From NCBI GenBank assembly GCA_903861145.1, contig CAIOTH010000023.1:1-49792 (forward strand): a DNA stretch of 49,792 nt, in the 5' to 3' direction. Below, piece by piece: positions 8,145 through 17,600 of this stretch (the stretch's first letter is position 1; every line of letters begins with the position of its first letter). The position numbers and the translations under genes were made by a program. This stretch comes from an uncultured Bacteroidota bacterium (GTDB lineage Bacteria; Bacteroidota; Bacteroidia; Chitinophagales; LD1). The notes under the pieces are model-generated. The model had not been told where the DNA came from, searched no databases, and saw only the letters and a program-made list of their open reading frames with translations.

Positions 8145-8178
8145 CTTAGTGGTTCTTAGTGCTCTTAGTGCCTTAGTG
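8145..8178. repeat. Short tandem CTTAGTG repeat block
   Basis: CTTAGTG occurs four times, starting at 8145, 8155, 8164 and 8172 (spacing 10, 9, 8). On the other strand this reads CACTAAG units. A related block with CTTTGCG units spaced 9 nt lies at 31124-31139. Both look like short dispersed intergenic repeats; neither is CRISPR-like, since there are no long unique spacers. Confidence 0.5.
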
Positions 8179-8250
8179 GTTAATTTCTCGCCTTTTAATT
8201 GGCCAATAAAAAAAGTTCCTCTTTTCTAGTATATCAACTTCTTTTACCCA

Positions 8251-8258
8251 TACATTTG
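8251..8258 (+). promoter_or_regulatory. -7 promoter box for kup
   Basis: TACATTTG matches TAnnTTTG exactly and lies 107 bp before the kup start codon. No TTTG -33 element is seen at the usual distance. If used, it gives a leader of roughly 100 nt that contains the alternative pairings described at 8265-8353. Confidence 0.4.
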
Positions 8259-8264
8259 AATGTC

Positions 8265-8353
8265 CTTAACCCAATTATGAATTCAGCAATTTCCGGAGAC
8301 TGTAAATCGCTTCACCAAATCCTCCAGGTTAAGAAGCATTATTATCGCTTAAC
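8265..8353 (+). promoter_or_regulatory. Candidate structured 5' leader of kup
   Basis: CTTAACC (8265-8271) can pair with GGTTAAG (8327-8333), enclosing a nested GGAG/CTCC pair (8295-8298 with 8322-8325). The same middle segment can instead pair with CTTAAC (8348-8353), which ends 11 nt before the kup ATG. The two pairings exclude each other, and the second would place a stem next to the ribosome entry site. This matches no riboswitch class I know and needs covariation support. Confidence 0.35.
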
Positions 8354-8364
8354 TAAATCCAATA

Positions 8365-10317
8365 ATGACTAACGATCAGCGCGGGCACGGGTTAAAACTC
8401 TCAACTGCCGGTGTACTTATTACACTGGGCATCATTTTCGGCGACATCGGAACTTCGCCCATTTACGTGCTAAACGCTATTGTTAGCGGCCACATCATAA
8501 CACCCGAGCTGGTCCTCGGCGGCCTTTCCTGCGTTTTTTGGACCCTCGTACTCATCACCACCATCAAATACGTATTCCTTGCGCTTGACGCCGATAACCG
8601 CGGTGAGGGCGGAATATTTGCCCTTTACGCCTTAGTGCGCCGCTACAAAGTTACCTGGACGATTTTTCCTGCCATCATCGGTTGCGCATCGCTTATCGCC
8701 GATGGATTTATTACACCACCCATTTCCATCTCATCTGCCATCGAAGGTTTAAGAATTTTGAACCCCGATATCCCTACCGTACCAATCGTACTGGCCATTC
8801 TTGCAGGCCTGTTTATTTTTCAGCAGTTCGGCACCCGCATCGTTGGTGGAATTTTCGGGCCCATCATGCTAATCTGGTTTACTATGATTGGTGTTTTAGG
8901 CATTAAAGAAATTATTAGATACCCGCAGGTATTGCATGCTCTTAATCCTTATTACGCCATTAATCTGTTAGTGCATTATCCCGGCGGCTTTTGGTTGTTG
9001 GGCGCGGTTTTCCTTTGCACCACCGGGGGCGAAGCACTCTACTCCGACCTGGGCCATTGCGGCAAATCAAATATCCGCGTAAGCTGGATTTATGTTTTAT
9101 CAATGCTTCTGCTTTGCTATTTCGGGCAGTCGGGTATGTTACTTGGTCAATACAGTGGCCAGCATTGGCCCGAAACAAAATCAACCTTCTACTCAATGAT
9201 GCCCGAATGGTTTTTGCCCATTGGTATCACCATTGCTACGCTTGCAACTATCATCGCATCGCAGGCCTTAATTTCGGGCTGCTTTACACTGGTAAACGAA
9301 GCCATGAAACTGCGTTTGTGGCCCAACCTTAAAGTTATTTACCCCACTACCCACCAGGGCCAAATGTATATACCGGGCATTAACTGGTTTTTGTTTTTTG
9401 GATGTATTGCCGTAACCCTCCTCTTCCGCGAATCGGGCAATATGGAAGCTGCCTACGGTTTGGCCATAACCATTAACATGTTAATGACTACGTTGCTGTT
9501 AACTTATTTAATGCACGTACACCGTCGGCCTGCTGTAGTAGTATGGGGTATCCCTATTGTATTCCTTACAATCGAAGGGGCCTTCTTTGTTTCGAACATG
9601 ATGAAGTTTAGCCACGGGGGCTGGTTCACCTTTATGATTGCCGTGTTCTTGTTTTTTGGCATGTGGGTTTTTTACCAGGCGCGCCTGCTTCGCAAAAAGC
9701 ACATCGAGTTTGTTGAGATTAAAGACTACATCGCCCCGCTAAAAGATTTAATGCATGATGAAACCATACCCAAAGAGGCCAATAACCTGGTATTTATGAG
9801 TATGGCCAACGATAAAAGCCACATCGACTCTAACATCATTTATTCCATCTTCCGCAAGCGGCCAAAGCGGGCTGATATCTATTGGTTTGTGCACGTCGAT
9901 ATCTCCAACGATCCGTTCGGTGCCACGTATGCCGTTGATACTATTGTTGCACGAAGAATATTTTTTGTGCGCCTCTCATTCGGTTTCAAGGTTGAACATA
10001 AAGTAAACCTGATGTTCAATAAAATTGTAGAGGAAATGGTTAAGAGTGGCGAGGTGGACGAAATCTCGCACTACCCATCATTACGTAAATACAACATGCC
10101 TGCCGACTTTAAATTTATTTTGTTGAACACCCGGGTAGCTATTGACGACGCCCTTACTCCTTTCGAGCAATTTGTTGTTAAGGGTTATCGCTTTATTAAA
10201 AGCATATCGCTTACATCTGCCGAAGATTTTGGACTAGAACTAACCAACGTTGAGGAAGAAACAGTGCCTATCCGTATAGCACCATCCAGCAAAATAGATT
10301 TGCAAAGGGTAACTTAA
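8365..10317 (+). CDS. kup: KUP-family potassium uptake transporter
   Basis: 650 residues, within the usual KUP length. The N-terminus contains the family signature GIIFGDIGTSPIYVL (about residues 22-36), followed by about twelve membrane helices up to residue 450 and then a 200-residue cytoplasmic domain typical of KUP/HAK proteins. The family imports K+ with H+ across the inner membrane and matters when potassium is low or pH is acidic. It is a single-gene transcription unit on the plus strand, flanked by a leader of more than 100 nt with possible alternative structures. The gap to the convergent pseudouridine synthase is 155 bp. Confidence 0.95.
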   Translation: MTNDQRGHGLKLSTAGVLITLGIIFGDIGTSPIYVLNAIVSGHIITPELVLGGLSCVFWTLVLITTIKYVFLALDADNRGEGGIFALYALVRRYKVTWTIFPAIIGCASLIADGFITPPISISSAIEGLRILNPDIPTVPIVLAILAGLFIFQQFGTRIVGGIFGPIMLIWFTMIGVLGIKEIIRYPQVLHALNPYYAINLLVHYPGGFWLLGAVFLCTTGGEALYSDLGHCGKSNIRVSWIYVLSMLLLCYFGQSGMLLGQYSGQHWPETKSTFYSMMPEWFLPIGITIATLATIIASQALISGCFTLVNEAMKLRLWPNLKVIYPTTHQGQMYIPGINWFLFFGCIAVTLLFRESGNMEAAYGLAITINMLMTTLLLTYLMHVHRRPAVVVWGIPIVFLTIEGAFFVSNMMKFSHGGWFTFMIAVFLFFGMWVFYQARLLRKKHIEFVEIKDYIAPLKDLMHDETIPKEANNLVFMSMANDKSHIDSNIIYSIFRKRPKRADIYWFVHVDISNDPFGATYAVDTIVARRIFFVRLSFGFKVEHKVNLMFNKIVEEMVKSGEVDEISHYPSLRKYNMPADFKFILLNTRVAIDDALTPFEQFVVKGYRFIKSISLTSAEDFGLELTNVEEETVPIRIAPSSKIDLQRVT

Positions 10318-10347
10318 TACAATTGATTTAAAAATCTAATTGTATTA
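10314..10347 (+). terminator. Weak AT-rich hairpin at the kup stop codon
   Basis: AATACAATT (10316-10324) pairs with AATTGTATT (10338-10346), and an inner GATT/AATC helix is offset by one bulged base. The stem overlaps the stop codon. It lacks GC strength and a U-tract, so it is only a possible 3' end structure. Confidence 0.25.
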
Positions 10348-10472
10348 CACCACTACTAATGGCGCTTAAACATAAGAAACGAAAGGGGTTGAATTAATTG
10401 CAATTCTCTCTTACAATTCTTAATCACTGTATTTGATCATAAGAACCATAATGAATCAGCGTTCTATAACAT

Positions 10473-11495
10473 TTAATTCATAAAGTGCTTAAGCAAGCGC
10501 ACTTCTTCTTCGGTTAAAAACCTCCAGCGGCCACGGGGCAAATCCTTTTTGGTAAGGCCTGCAAAAAACACGCGGTCCAGCTTTTCAACTTCATATCCTA
10601 ACGATTCAAATAAACGGCGGATGAATCGGTTTTTACCGGTATGTATTTGTATGCCAACCTCAGCTCTGTTCTTCGAGTTGGGGTAAGCAATTTCATCAAC
10701 TTCAGCAATTCCATCTTCAAGCACAACTCCACCTTCAGCAATTTTATCAAAGTCCTCTTTCATCAACTTCTTATCTAATACTACATGGTACACTTTCCTT
10801 ATCTCGCTACTGGGGTGAGTTAGTTTTTGGGCAAGCTCACCATCATTGGTAACTAATAAAACACCTGTGGTATTTCTATCCAGTCTTCCTACAGGGTACA
10901 AACGTGGCACCGTTGGCGATTTTATTTGGGCATAGGCACCGCGCAAAAGCTCCATAACTGTTCTGCGGTCTTTCTCATCCTTAACAGTGGTAATAAAATC
11001 CTTTGGTTTATTGAGAAGCACGTAATACTTCTTCTCCATGTTGAGTTTCTTACCCTCAAACTCGATATCATCGTTGGCCTTTACTTTGTAGCCCATTTCA
11101 ACTACCACCTTGCCATTCACTTTTACCTTGCCATCTTTTATCAGTTCATCGGCCTTACGGCGAGATGCAACACCCGAATGTGCCAGGTATTTATTAAGCC
11201 GTATATCATCCGAAACCTTAGGCATATCAACTATGGCTTCAATTTCTTCGTCTTTGTCTTTGGCTATTTTAGGTGAGAAGAACTTTTTTCTTGGAAACTC
11301 TTTCGATGATTTTTCAGCCCCATGGTCTTCATCCCCTTTAGGCTTGCGTTTCTTTAATGCGGGCGATTTTTTGGCGAAATACTTTTTAGCGGCATCAGCC
11401 AAAGGGTTTTTCTTCTTCTCCAGCTTTTTATAAGGAATGGAAGACGATTTGCCTATTGGCTTCGAAGAATTATCTGAATTCAATTTTTTACTCAC
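10473..11495 (-). CDS. rluB: RluB/RsuA-family rRNA pseudouridine synthase
   Basis: 340 residues. The first 95 form a low-complexity extension rich in Lys, Ser and Pro, common in Bacteroidota members. An S4 RNA-binding domain follows at about 100-150 (IRLNKYLAHSGVASRRKADELI). The catalytic domain after it carries the family motif YPVGRLDRNTTGVLLVTNDG, in which the first Asp (of RLD) is the conserved nucleophile. The family isomerises uridine to pseudouridine in 23S rRNA (RluB, position 2605) or 16S rRNA (RsuA). The S4 domain and length favour RluB, but the exact target is inferred. It is convergent with kup and about 80 bp from the start side of an OmpA-family operon end. Confidence 0.85.
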   Translation of the reverse strand: MSKKLNSDNSSKPIGKSSSIPYKKLEKKKNPLADAAKKYFAKKSPALKKRKPKGDEDHGAEKSSKEFPRKKFFSPKIAKDKDEEIEAIVDMPKVSDDIRLNKYLAHSGVASRRKADELIKDGKVKVNGKVVVEMGYKVKANDDIEFEGKKLNMEKKYYVLLNKPKDFITTVKDEKDRRTVMELLRGAYAQIKSPTVPRLYPVGRLDRNTTGVLLVTNDGELAQKLTHPSSEIRKVYHVVLDKKLMKEDFDKIAEGGVVLEDGIAEVDEIAYPNSKNRAEVGIQIHTGKNRFIRRLFESLGYEVEKLDRVFFAGLTKKDLPRGRWRFLTEEEVRLLKHFMN

Positions 11496-11576
11496 GATTC
11501 AAATATAGCAAACTTAGGCTGTCGTCATATATTCTACGCCCATGTTTCGTTCATCAAAAAACTACGGAGAATACTT

Positions 11577-13625
11577 TTACTTTACCTCAACCGATACAAT
11601 TTCAACCCTTCTTTCAAGCGCTGCCGCAGGGTTGTAAACCGAGTTACGTTTATCTTCAAGCTTATCGCTAACCGTTTTTGGCGCTGTCTCCTTACCCAAA
11701 GATTCGCTCTTTAAAATCAAAGCACCGCTATTAATATAAGGCAGCAAAGCGCCATCGCGGTAATGGAAGAAGTAATTCCTAAGCGAAGCCACACGTCTAT
11801 AACCAAGCTTCATGTTGTAGTCATTTAAATGCAACGGCGAGCAGTAACCCTTAACTATTATTTCAAGTTTATTGCCGGCTTTCATTATATCGAGCAACTG
11901 CGCGCTAAACGCCACCAAATCATAAAACCCCCTATCCACCTCTTTGCCAAACAAATCGTCTATTTGATTTTCAGCAGCCGTTTTGTCGCCACCCTTCAAA
12001 CCCTTGCTGAACTCCCTTTTGTATTGATAGTGCATCGCGCTGTAGGCCTCATAAGTTTCTTTATAGTCCAGCGCAGTCGTATCTCTCAAATTACAACACT
12101 CCGGCTCATCATTATGAAAATAAAGCTCAACCGGCAATAGCTGCTTTATTTTTTTAACCTGTACATCAACAAATTGCCGAGGCGGCGCCTGGGCAATAGT
12201 TGCGGTGTCGCGCGGCACAACCGGGTTGCTTGTAACTGCAGTATCTTTCTGCACGGTCGGCACTTCTACCACGGAAGTTGTATCAATTTTATGCTCCACC
12301 TTTTTACCGGTATTGTAAGCGTAAATATCGTTACAGCAAGTCTCCGCTTCAATAAAATAGGAGCCCTTACGATTAGAGGTCAAATACATCCTGCTGTCAT
12401 CTAAAGTCCCGGTATAATACAAATCGTTTTGAGCCGTATTAATTGGCTGCATTAGGTTAACAGGATTCGTCCATTGCCCATAAGCACCTTTAGTCTTAAA
12501 AATGTCATACCCCCCAAACCCATAATGCCAGTCCGATGAGAAGTAAAGCACTTTATCATTTGCATCATAAAACGGGGTTATTTCATTGCCCTGTGTATTG
12601 ATAACCTTACCCGCGTTTACCGGTGCACCATAAGTATGATCGGCATTTATTTTACTTACCCAAATATCAAGGCCGCCTTCGCCGCCAGTACGGTCGCTGG
12701 CAAAAAACAAAACGGGTTTTCCCTCATTGTCATAACCAAATGCCGGTTGGGTGTTAGTGGCACTGGCATCATTAATGCTAAGCCTTTCAGCATCGCTCCA
12801 CTTATAATTCTCATAATGCGTTACATAAATATCGCAACGGTTGGCTACTTTGTTTTTCTGCTCGCATTGGGTAAAGTACAAGGTTTTTGTATCTGGAGTA
12901 TAAGCTCCGTTGCCAATATTCAAATCGGCATTGCTGCCATTAGGCATGTAAATTTTTTCGGGGTTAGGCTGCTGGTTGTAAATCCTAACTAGGTATTTAC
13001 CATCCTTCTTATCATCCGAAATATTACGCAACGATGAATACTGAATTTTATCAGGATAAACAGGCATAGCATTAAACTCAGAATTAGGCGTGTTTACCTC
13101 TTTGCCAAGATGTTCAATTTTTACCGAGTCAGTTTGCTTTTGATGGTCCAGCACCCACGAACAAGCTTCTATATCCTGCTGCGCCTTGGCACTGTAATAA
13201 TCTTTAGGATGGTACCTGTTTTTAAAGCGCCTTAAAGCTTTAATAGCTTCATCGCTTTTGCAGGTGCAACTGCTGCGCAACATTTCGGCCAACCAAAATA
13301 ACGATAACTGGTATTTGTTGACTTTATCAAGGTCAACCACTTTTTTATAAGCGGCAGCGGCTCCCTCGTAATCATTAAACATGCGACTCGCCTCGGCAAA
13401 CTTGTAGTTCAATTCTACATTGCCATCATCTTTCTTTAAAGCTTCTTTATAGTAAAGCGAAGCGGCATAGTAATCGGCTTGCGCAGCTTTCTCATCGCCG
13501 CTTTTAACCAATTGCATAACCGTTTGCCCCGATGAAGCCTGCCCCGATAAATGCAACGATGCAAACAATAAGAGTATAACCGGTATAAAGCAATACCTGC
13601 CGGTTCTTATAAAAATGTAGGGCAT
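11577..13625 (-). CDS. OmpA-family protein with TPR and PD40 repeats (PorE-like)
   Basis: 682 residues. A signal peptide covers about residues 1-29. TPR-type helices follow at about 32-130 (AAQADYYAASLYYKEALKK). PD40/WD40-like beta-propeller strands span roughly 180-430, with repeated FFASDRTGGEGGLDIW and YFSSDWHYGFGGYDIF blocks. The C-terminal OmpA-like peptidoglycan-binding region at about 545-680 has GYCSPL, YNMKLGYRRVASLRN and the terminal ALERRVEI. This order recalls PorE, the periplasmic anchor of the type IX secretion motor, but I see no clear carboxypeptidase-regulatory-like domain between PD40 and OmpA. It is the third gene of a cassette with a PorP/SprF homologue (19-bp overlap) and a type-B T9SS substrate, so it probably anchors that surface assembly rather than the core motor. 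Confidence 0.75.
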   Translation of the reverse strand: MPYIFIRTGRYCFIPVILLLFASLHLSGQASSGQTVMQLVKSGDEKAAQADYYAASLYYKEALKKDDGNVELNYKFAEASRMFNDYEGAAAAYKKVVDLDKVNKYQLSLFWLAEMLRSSCTCKSDEAIKALRRFKNRYHPKDYYSAKAQQDIEACSWVLDHQKQTDSVKIEHLGKEVNTPNSEFNAMPVYPDKIQYSSLRNISDDKKDGKYLVRIYNQQPNPEKIYMPNGSNADLNIGNGAYTPDTKTLYFTQCEQKNKVANRCDIYVTHYENYKWSDAERLSINDASATNTQPAFGYDNEGKPVLFFASDRTGGEGGLDIWVSKINADHTYGAPVNAGKVINTQGNEITPFYDANDKVLYFSSDWHYGFGGYDIFKTKGAYGQWTNPVNLMQPINTAQNDLYYTGTLDDSRMYLTSNRKGSYFIEAETCCNDIYAYNTGKKVEHKIDTTSVVEVPTVQKDTAVTSNPVVPRDTATIAQAPPRQFVDVQVKKIKQLLPVELYFHNDEPECCNLRDTTALDYKETYEAYSAMHYQYKREFSKGLKGGDKTAAENQIDDLFGKEVDRGFYDLVAFSAQLLDIMKAGNKLEIIVKGYCSPLHLNDYNMKLGYRRVASLRNYFFHYRDGALLPYINSGALILKSESLGKETAPKTVSDKLEDKRNSVYNPAAALERRVEIVSVEVK

Positions 13626-14668
13626 ACGGCTCCGGGCTTGTTTATCTTTTTCGTTCTTGCCAAAATATAAATAACACTCAGTTCAATGCCCCCGTTATAC
13701 CGGCTCGCCGGCGTCAAATTCGAAAAGTCAATATCGTAGCTAACGTTAACCTGCAGGTTATCATAATCAACCCCCGCCATTAACCATCCGGCATTTACAA
13801 TACGGCCATAGGCGCCAAGATTAAGCGCAACGGTGTGGGCAGTCTTTACATCCAGGTGGTATTTAATGTGGCCTCCCAAATCAACCTCCTGCTTTGTTTG
13901 CTGGCGCTGATACATTACCTCGGGTACTATATCTATTTTCTTGCTCACCTTTATTTGCGCCCTGGTATGCACTGTAAACCGTGGATTTAACAACGACGTA
14001 TTATCGTTATAAAAAGATTGCCTAGGCCTTGTTAAGTGCATAGCACCAAAACCAATGGTAAAATTAGTGCGGTCATCTTTTACATACCGGTATGCAATGC
14101 CCGTCCCCAAATCAAAAACGGTAACGTGCGTTTGCGCAAAACTTTCGTTCATACCAATGTTCGGGTTAAACACATCACCGTTCCACTGGTTATCAAAATT
14201 AAGCTGGCTATAGTCAAAACTTCTGTTAACCAATCCCAACTGCAAGCCGTACGAAATAAAGTGATGGGCATTTTTACCAAGCGCCTTGATATATGAAAAC
14301 GAAAGGTCTGCGTTTAAACTTGTAAACTTCGAATCTCCCTCCACATCATAATAAAATAAAAAGCCGCCACCAACCCGGTCGTTATTCTTAAGCGTAATAA
14401 AATTCATCTCGGCTGAAAGCGAAATGGTATTGTATTTAACCGGCACCGTTGGCCACTGGTTTTTGTAGTTACCAATAAACCGGTAATCACCATCAAATAA
14501 ATTAGTGTTCGCCGGGTTTTGGTTCAATGGCGAAAAGTTGAACTGCGAAAAATGTATATCCTGCGCCGACACAAAAGCAGACAGAACAGCGCATAGCAAT
14601 AACAAGCCGGTCTTTAACAACAAGCCGTTGACGGTTATCCCGGGTTTATATGTATGCGTCGTACTCAT
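13607..14668 (-). CDS. Type IX secretion system PorP/SprF family outer-membrane protein
   Basis: 353 residues. The signal segment (about residues 13-36, ending FVSAQ) is followed by the family's conserved mature start, QDIHFSQFNFSPLNQNPA, and FDGDYRFIGNYKNQW. The rest alternates beta strands as expected for an outer-membrane barrel. SprF-like members are needed for secretion or surface attachment of substrates bearing type-B C-terminal domains, and each is often encoded next to its substrate. Here the gene overlaps the upstream type-B adhesin by 4 nt (ATGA) and the downstream OmpA-family gene by 19 bp, so the three are translationally coupled. Cognate pairing is inferred from position. Confidence 0.85.
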   Translation of the reverse strand: MSTTHTYKPGITVNGLLLKTGLLLLCAVLSAFVSAQDIHFSQFNFSPLNQNPANTNLFDGDYRFIGNYKNQWPTVPVKYNTISLSAEMNFITLKNNDRVGGGFLFYYDVEGDSKFTSLNADLSFSYIKALGKNAHHFISYGLQLGLVNRSFDYSQLNFDNQWNGDVFNPNIGMNESFAQTHVTVFDLGTGIAYRYVKDDRTNFTIGFGAMHLTRPRQSFYNDNTSLLNPRFTVHTRAQIKVSKKIDIVPEVMYQRQQTKQEVDLGGHIKYHLDVKTAHTVALNLGAYGRIVNAGWLMAGVDYDNLQVNVSYDIDFSNLTPASRYNGGIELSVIYILARTKKINKPGAVCPTFL

Positions 14669-17600
14669 CTTAGTAAAGTTACGTTGCCTTTCTTTTCAAA
14701 ATGATCTCCGGTTAAACACTGACCTTTTACATAATATCCAAAAACCGCGTCATCCATTTTCTTGCCTTTAAATGTGCCATCCCATCCCTTGGTTATATCT
14801 GTAGTTTCGAACATCTTCTGTCCCCAACGGTCAAACACGGTAAAGTAAATATTGGTTATGGCATTGGCCCTAACATACAATACATCGTTTTTGCCATCAC
14901 CGTTAGGCGAAAAAGCATTCGGCACATAAATATTGGTTTCAGCGCAAGGAGTATGTCTTACATATACAATCACAGTATCAAGTTTGATACACGACTCCGA
15001 GTCGCGCACTTGCACAAAGTAAGTATTCGTCACTTTCGGGTCCGCCAACGGGTTAGCAATATTCAGCGAACCAATAATACTAGTATCAGGCTGCCAATCA
15101 ACAGCCACCACATTGGCACTTAAAGTAAGGTTCAGTTGAGTTGTATCGCCGTAAATAATAGTATCAGGTATAGCAAACGCATGCACCGATGGCAAAACCG
15201 AGGTAACGTTCACTACAATCGAATCTTTCAATACGCAACCCAGTTGGTTCACCGTGGTTAACGTAAACGTTGTTGTTTGCGAAGGCCGAACCACCGGGTT
15301 AGCGGTGCTGTCTCCCGAAACAATCTGGCTCACCGGTTGCCAAACATACGTAAGCTGTTCGCCCGGTTCGGTACTCGATGCATGAATGGTCAGCGTATCA
15401 TTAGCACAAACCACATTACCGGCCAATAATCTCAGCGCATTCGTGTCAACCAATAATTTTTGGGTGAAGGTATCGGTACATGCGCCCGAAGAAATAACCA
15501 ACTGGTAAGTAGTTGATTGCGACGGCGTAGCGATCGGATTAGGTATATTGGATTGATTGAGATAAGTGGAAGGAATCCAGGTATAACTTACCAACGAATC
15601 CTGCCCCGAATTAACGCCAATTTGTTTCGACTGCCCGGCGCACAATGTAAAGGTAGGCAATGTATCGCTCGATGTATTTGTAATAGCTACTACCTGGTGT
15701 TTAACACTATCCTCTGCCCTACAGGTCGTTCCGTAGCTTACAATCAAACTAACTGTATAAACCCCGGTTTGCGTATAAACATGACTTGGGGTTGGACCGG
15801 TACCTGTATTGCCATCTCCAAAATCCCATTGGTAAGTTGCGTTAGGCGGCGCCTGGCTAAGGTTATTAAATTGAACAGTATCGGGTATGCAACCGGGTAT
15901 TGGGCTATTAAAAGCGGCGGTAATCTGTGCAACATTACCCACTTTTATATGCAGGGAATCTTTAAAAATGCACCCTGCACTACTAGTAACCGTTAGGTTA
16001 AACGTAGTTGTTTGCATAGGTAAAACTACAATGGTTGAAGTCCCCGAACCGGTTAGAATGGGTGAAACCGGTTGCCAGTTAAACGTGTATTGGTCGGGCG
16101 TCGAGTTAGTAGCAACCAATGTTAAGGTATCACCCTGGCAGGTTAAGGTATCACCTGCTATAGTTAAGGTATTTGCATCAACCAAAACTGTTTGCTTAAA
16201 AGTATCTGTGCAAACTCCATTCGAAACCAGCAACTCGTAATTTGTATTAATTGGTGGGTTTGCAAATGGGTTGGGCACATTGCTCTGGCTAAGATGTGTA
16301 GCTGGAATCCATAAATAAGTTACCAGCGAATCATACCCCGGTGGTAAACCAATCTGTCCACGCGTACCAGGGCAAATTGAAACCGGCGCAATAGTATCTG
16401 TCTTGCCGGTCGATAATACAATTATTCGCTTTCTTAAAGTATCCGAAAAATTGCAACTACCCGGGTCGGTTACAACTAATTGCACGGTATAAATACCACC
16501 TTGTGTGTAAATATGAGTTGGATTTGTTGCATTAGAGGCAGTGCCATCACCAAAGGTCCATGTAAATGTTGGCGAAACCACCGTTTTGCTCGAGTTAATA
16601 AACGAAAGTGTATCAGGTATACAAACTGTTGTAGGCACGCTAAACGCTGCAACAACAATAGGCAACTGCAAATCCATTTTAAATACGGCGTTGTTGCAAT
16701 TAGGGCTGTTGTTTGTGTTTGACACTACACCCGGTGTGGTTGGGAAGGTACTCATACCATTACACCCGGCACATACCGATTGATAAATTACCCCTTTGCG
16801 GTCGAACCTCGATGTTCCTCCATCCACATGTTCCTCATCACCGTTACTTCCAAAATAAGTAGCGAACGAAATAGCCGAGGCATCATCTTTCATTACCATC
16901 ACGTAAAAATCCTGGTTGTCGGTAGTTGGCTGAATTGCATTAGGGGTAACCTGTAACCCTTGTGTAGATAAAGGCGGTGCACCGGCTATGTTATAGTCCG
17001 CAAAAAAGTTAGAACCCCAACCGCTGATATAGGTTTTACTGCACACGTCCACCAAAAAGGCTGTAGGCGAAATATCCGGTTGGCCTCGGCCACTGCCAAA
17101 AGTAGTAGACCAAATAATCGTATCTAGCTTCTGGCTCAGCTTACTGATAAACTGCCCGCTTTTAGGATTGCTGAATGCTGCGTTAAATATAAACCTGCCT
17201 GTAGTATCTTCCGTTTGCCCGAAAACATAAGGATAACCGGCAACATCGGTTCTAACAAAATAAACCTGGTCATATTCAGGCGTTCCGTAAAAAGTAGATT
17301 GCAATAAAGCATTTCCGTTTTGGCTTAAATGTGCTATAAAACCTTCGGCCCTTCCTCCGCGGTTTGTAGTTTGCAGCGAACCTGGTGTATTCGGAAAATT
17401 ATTTGATATAGTACCACCCGCCACATACAAATCACCATTCGGGTCAAAATCGATAGAGTAAATTGCATCCTCATCATTGCCCCCTAAAAAGGTGCTCCAT
17501 ATAATAGCTGAAAGGCCGCTATTCATTTTAACCACCACGCCATCCGTTCCTCCTGCAAAAGTAGTTTGCAGCGCCCCTGCTGTAACCGGAAAGTTTGCAG

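Noticed and set aside
8145-8178. Small CRISPR array
   Set aside because: Units of 7 nt with 1-3 nt between them; there are no spacers and no cas genes.
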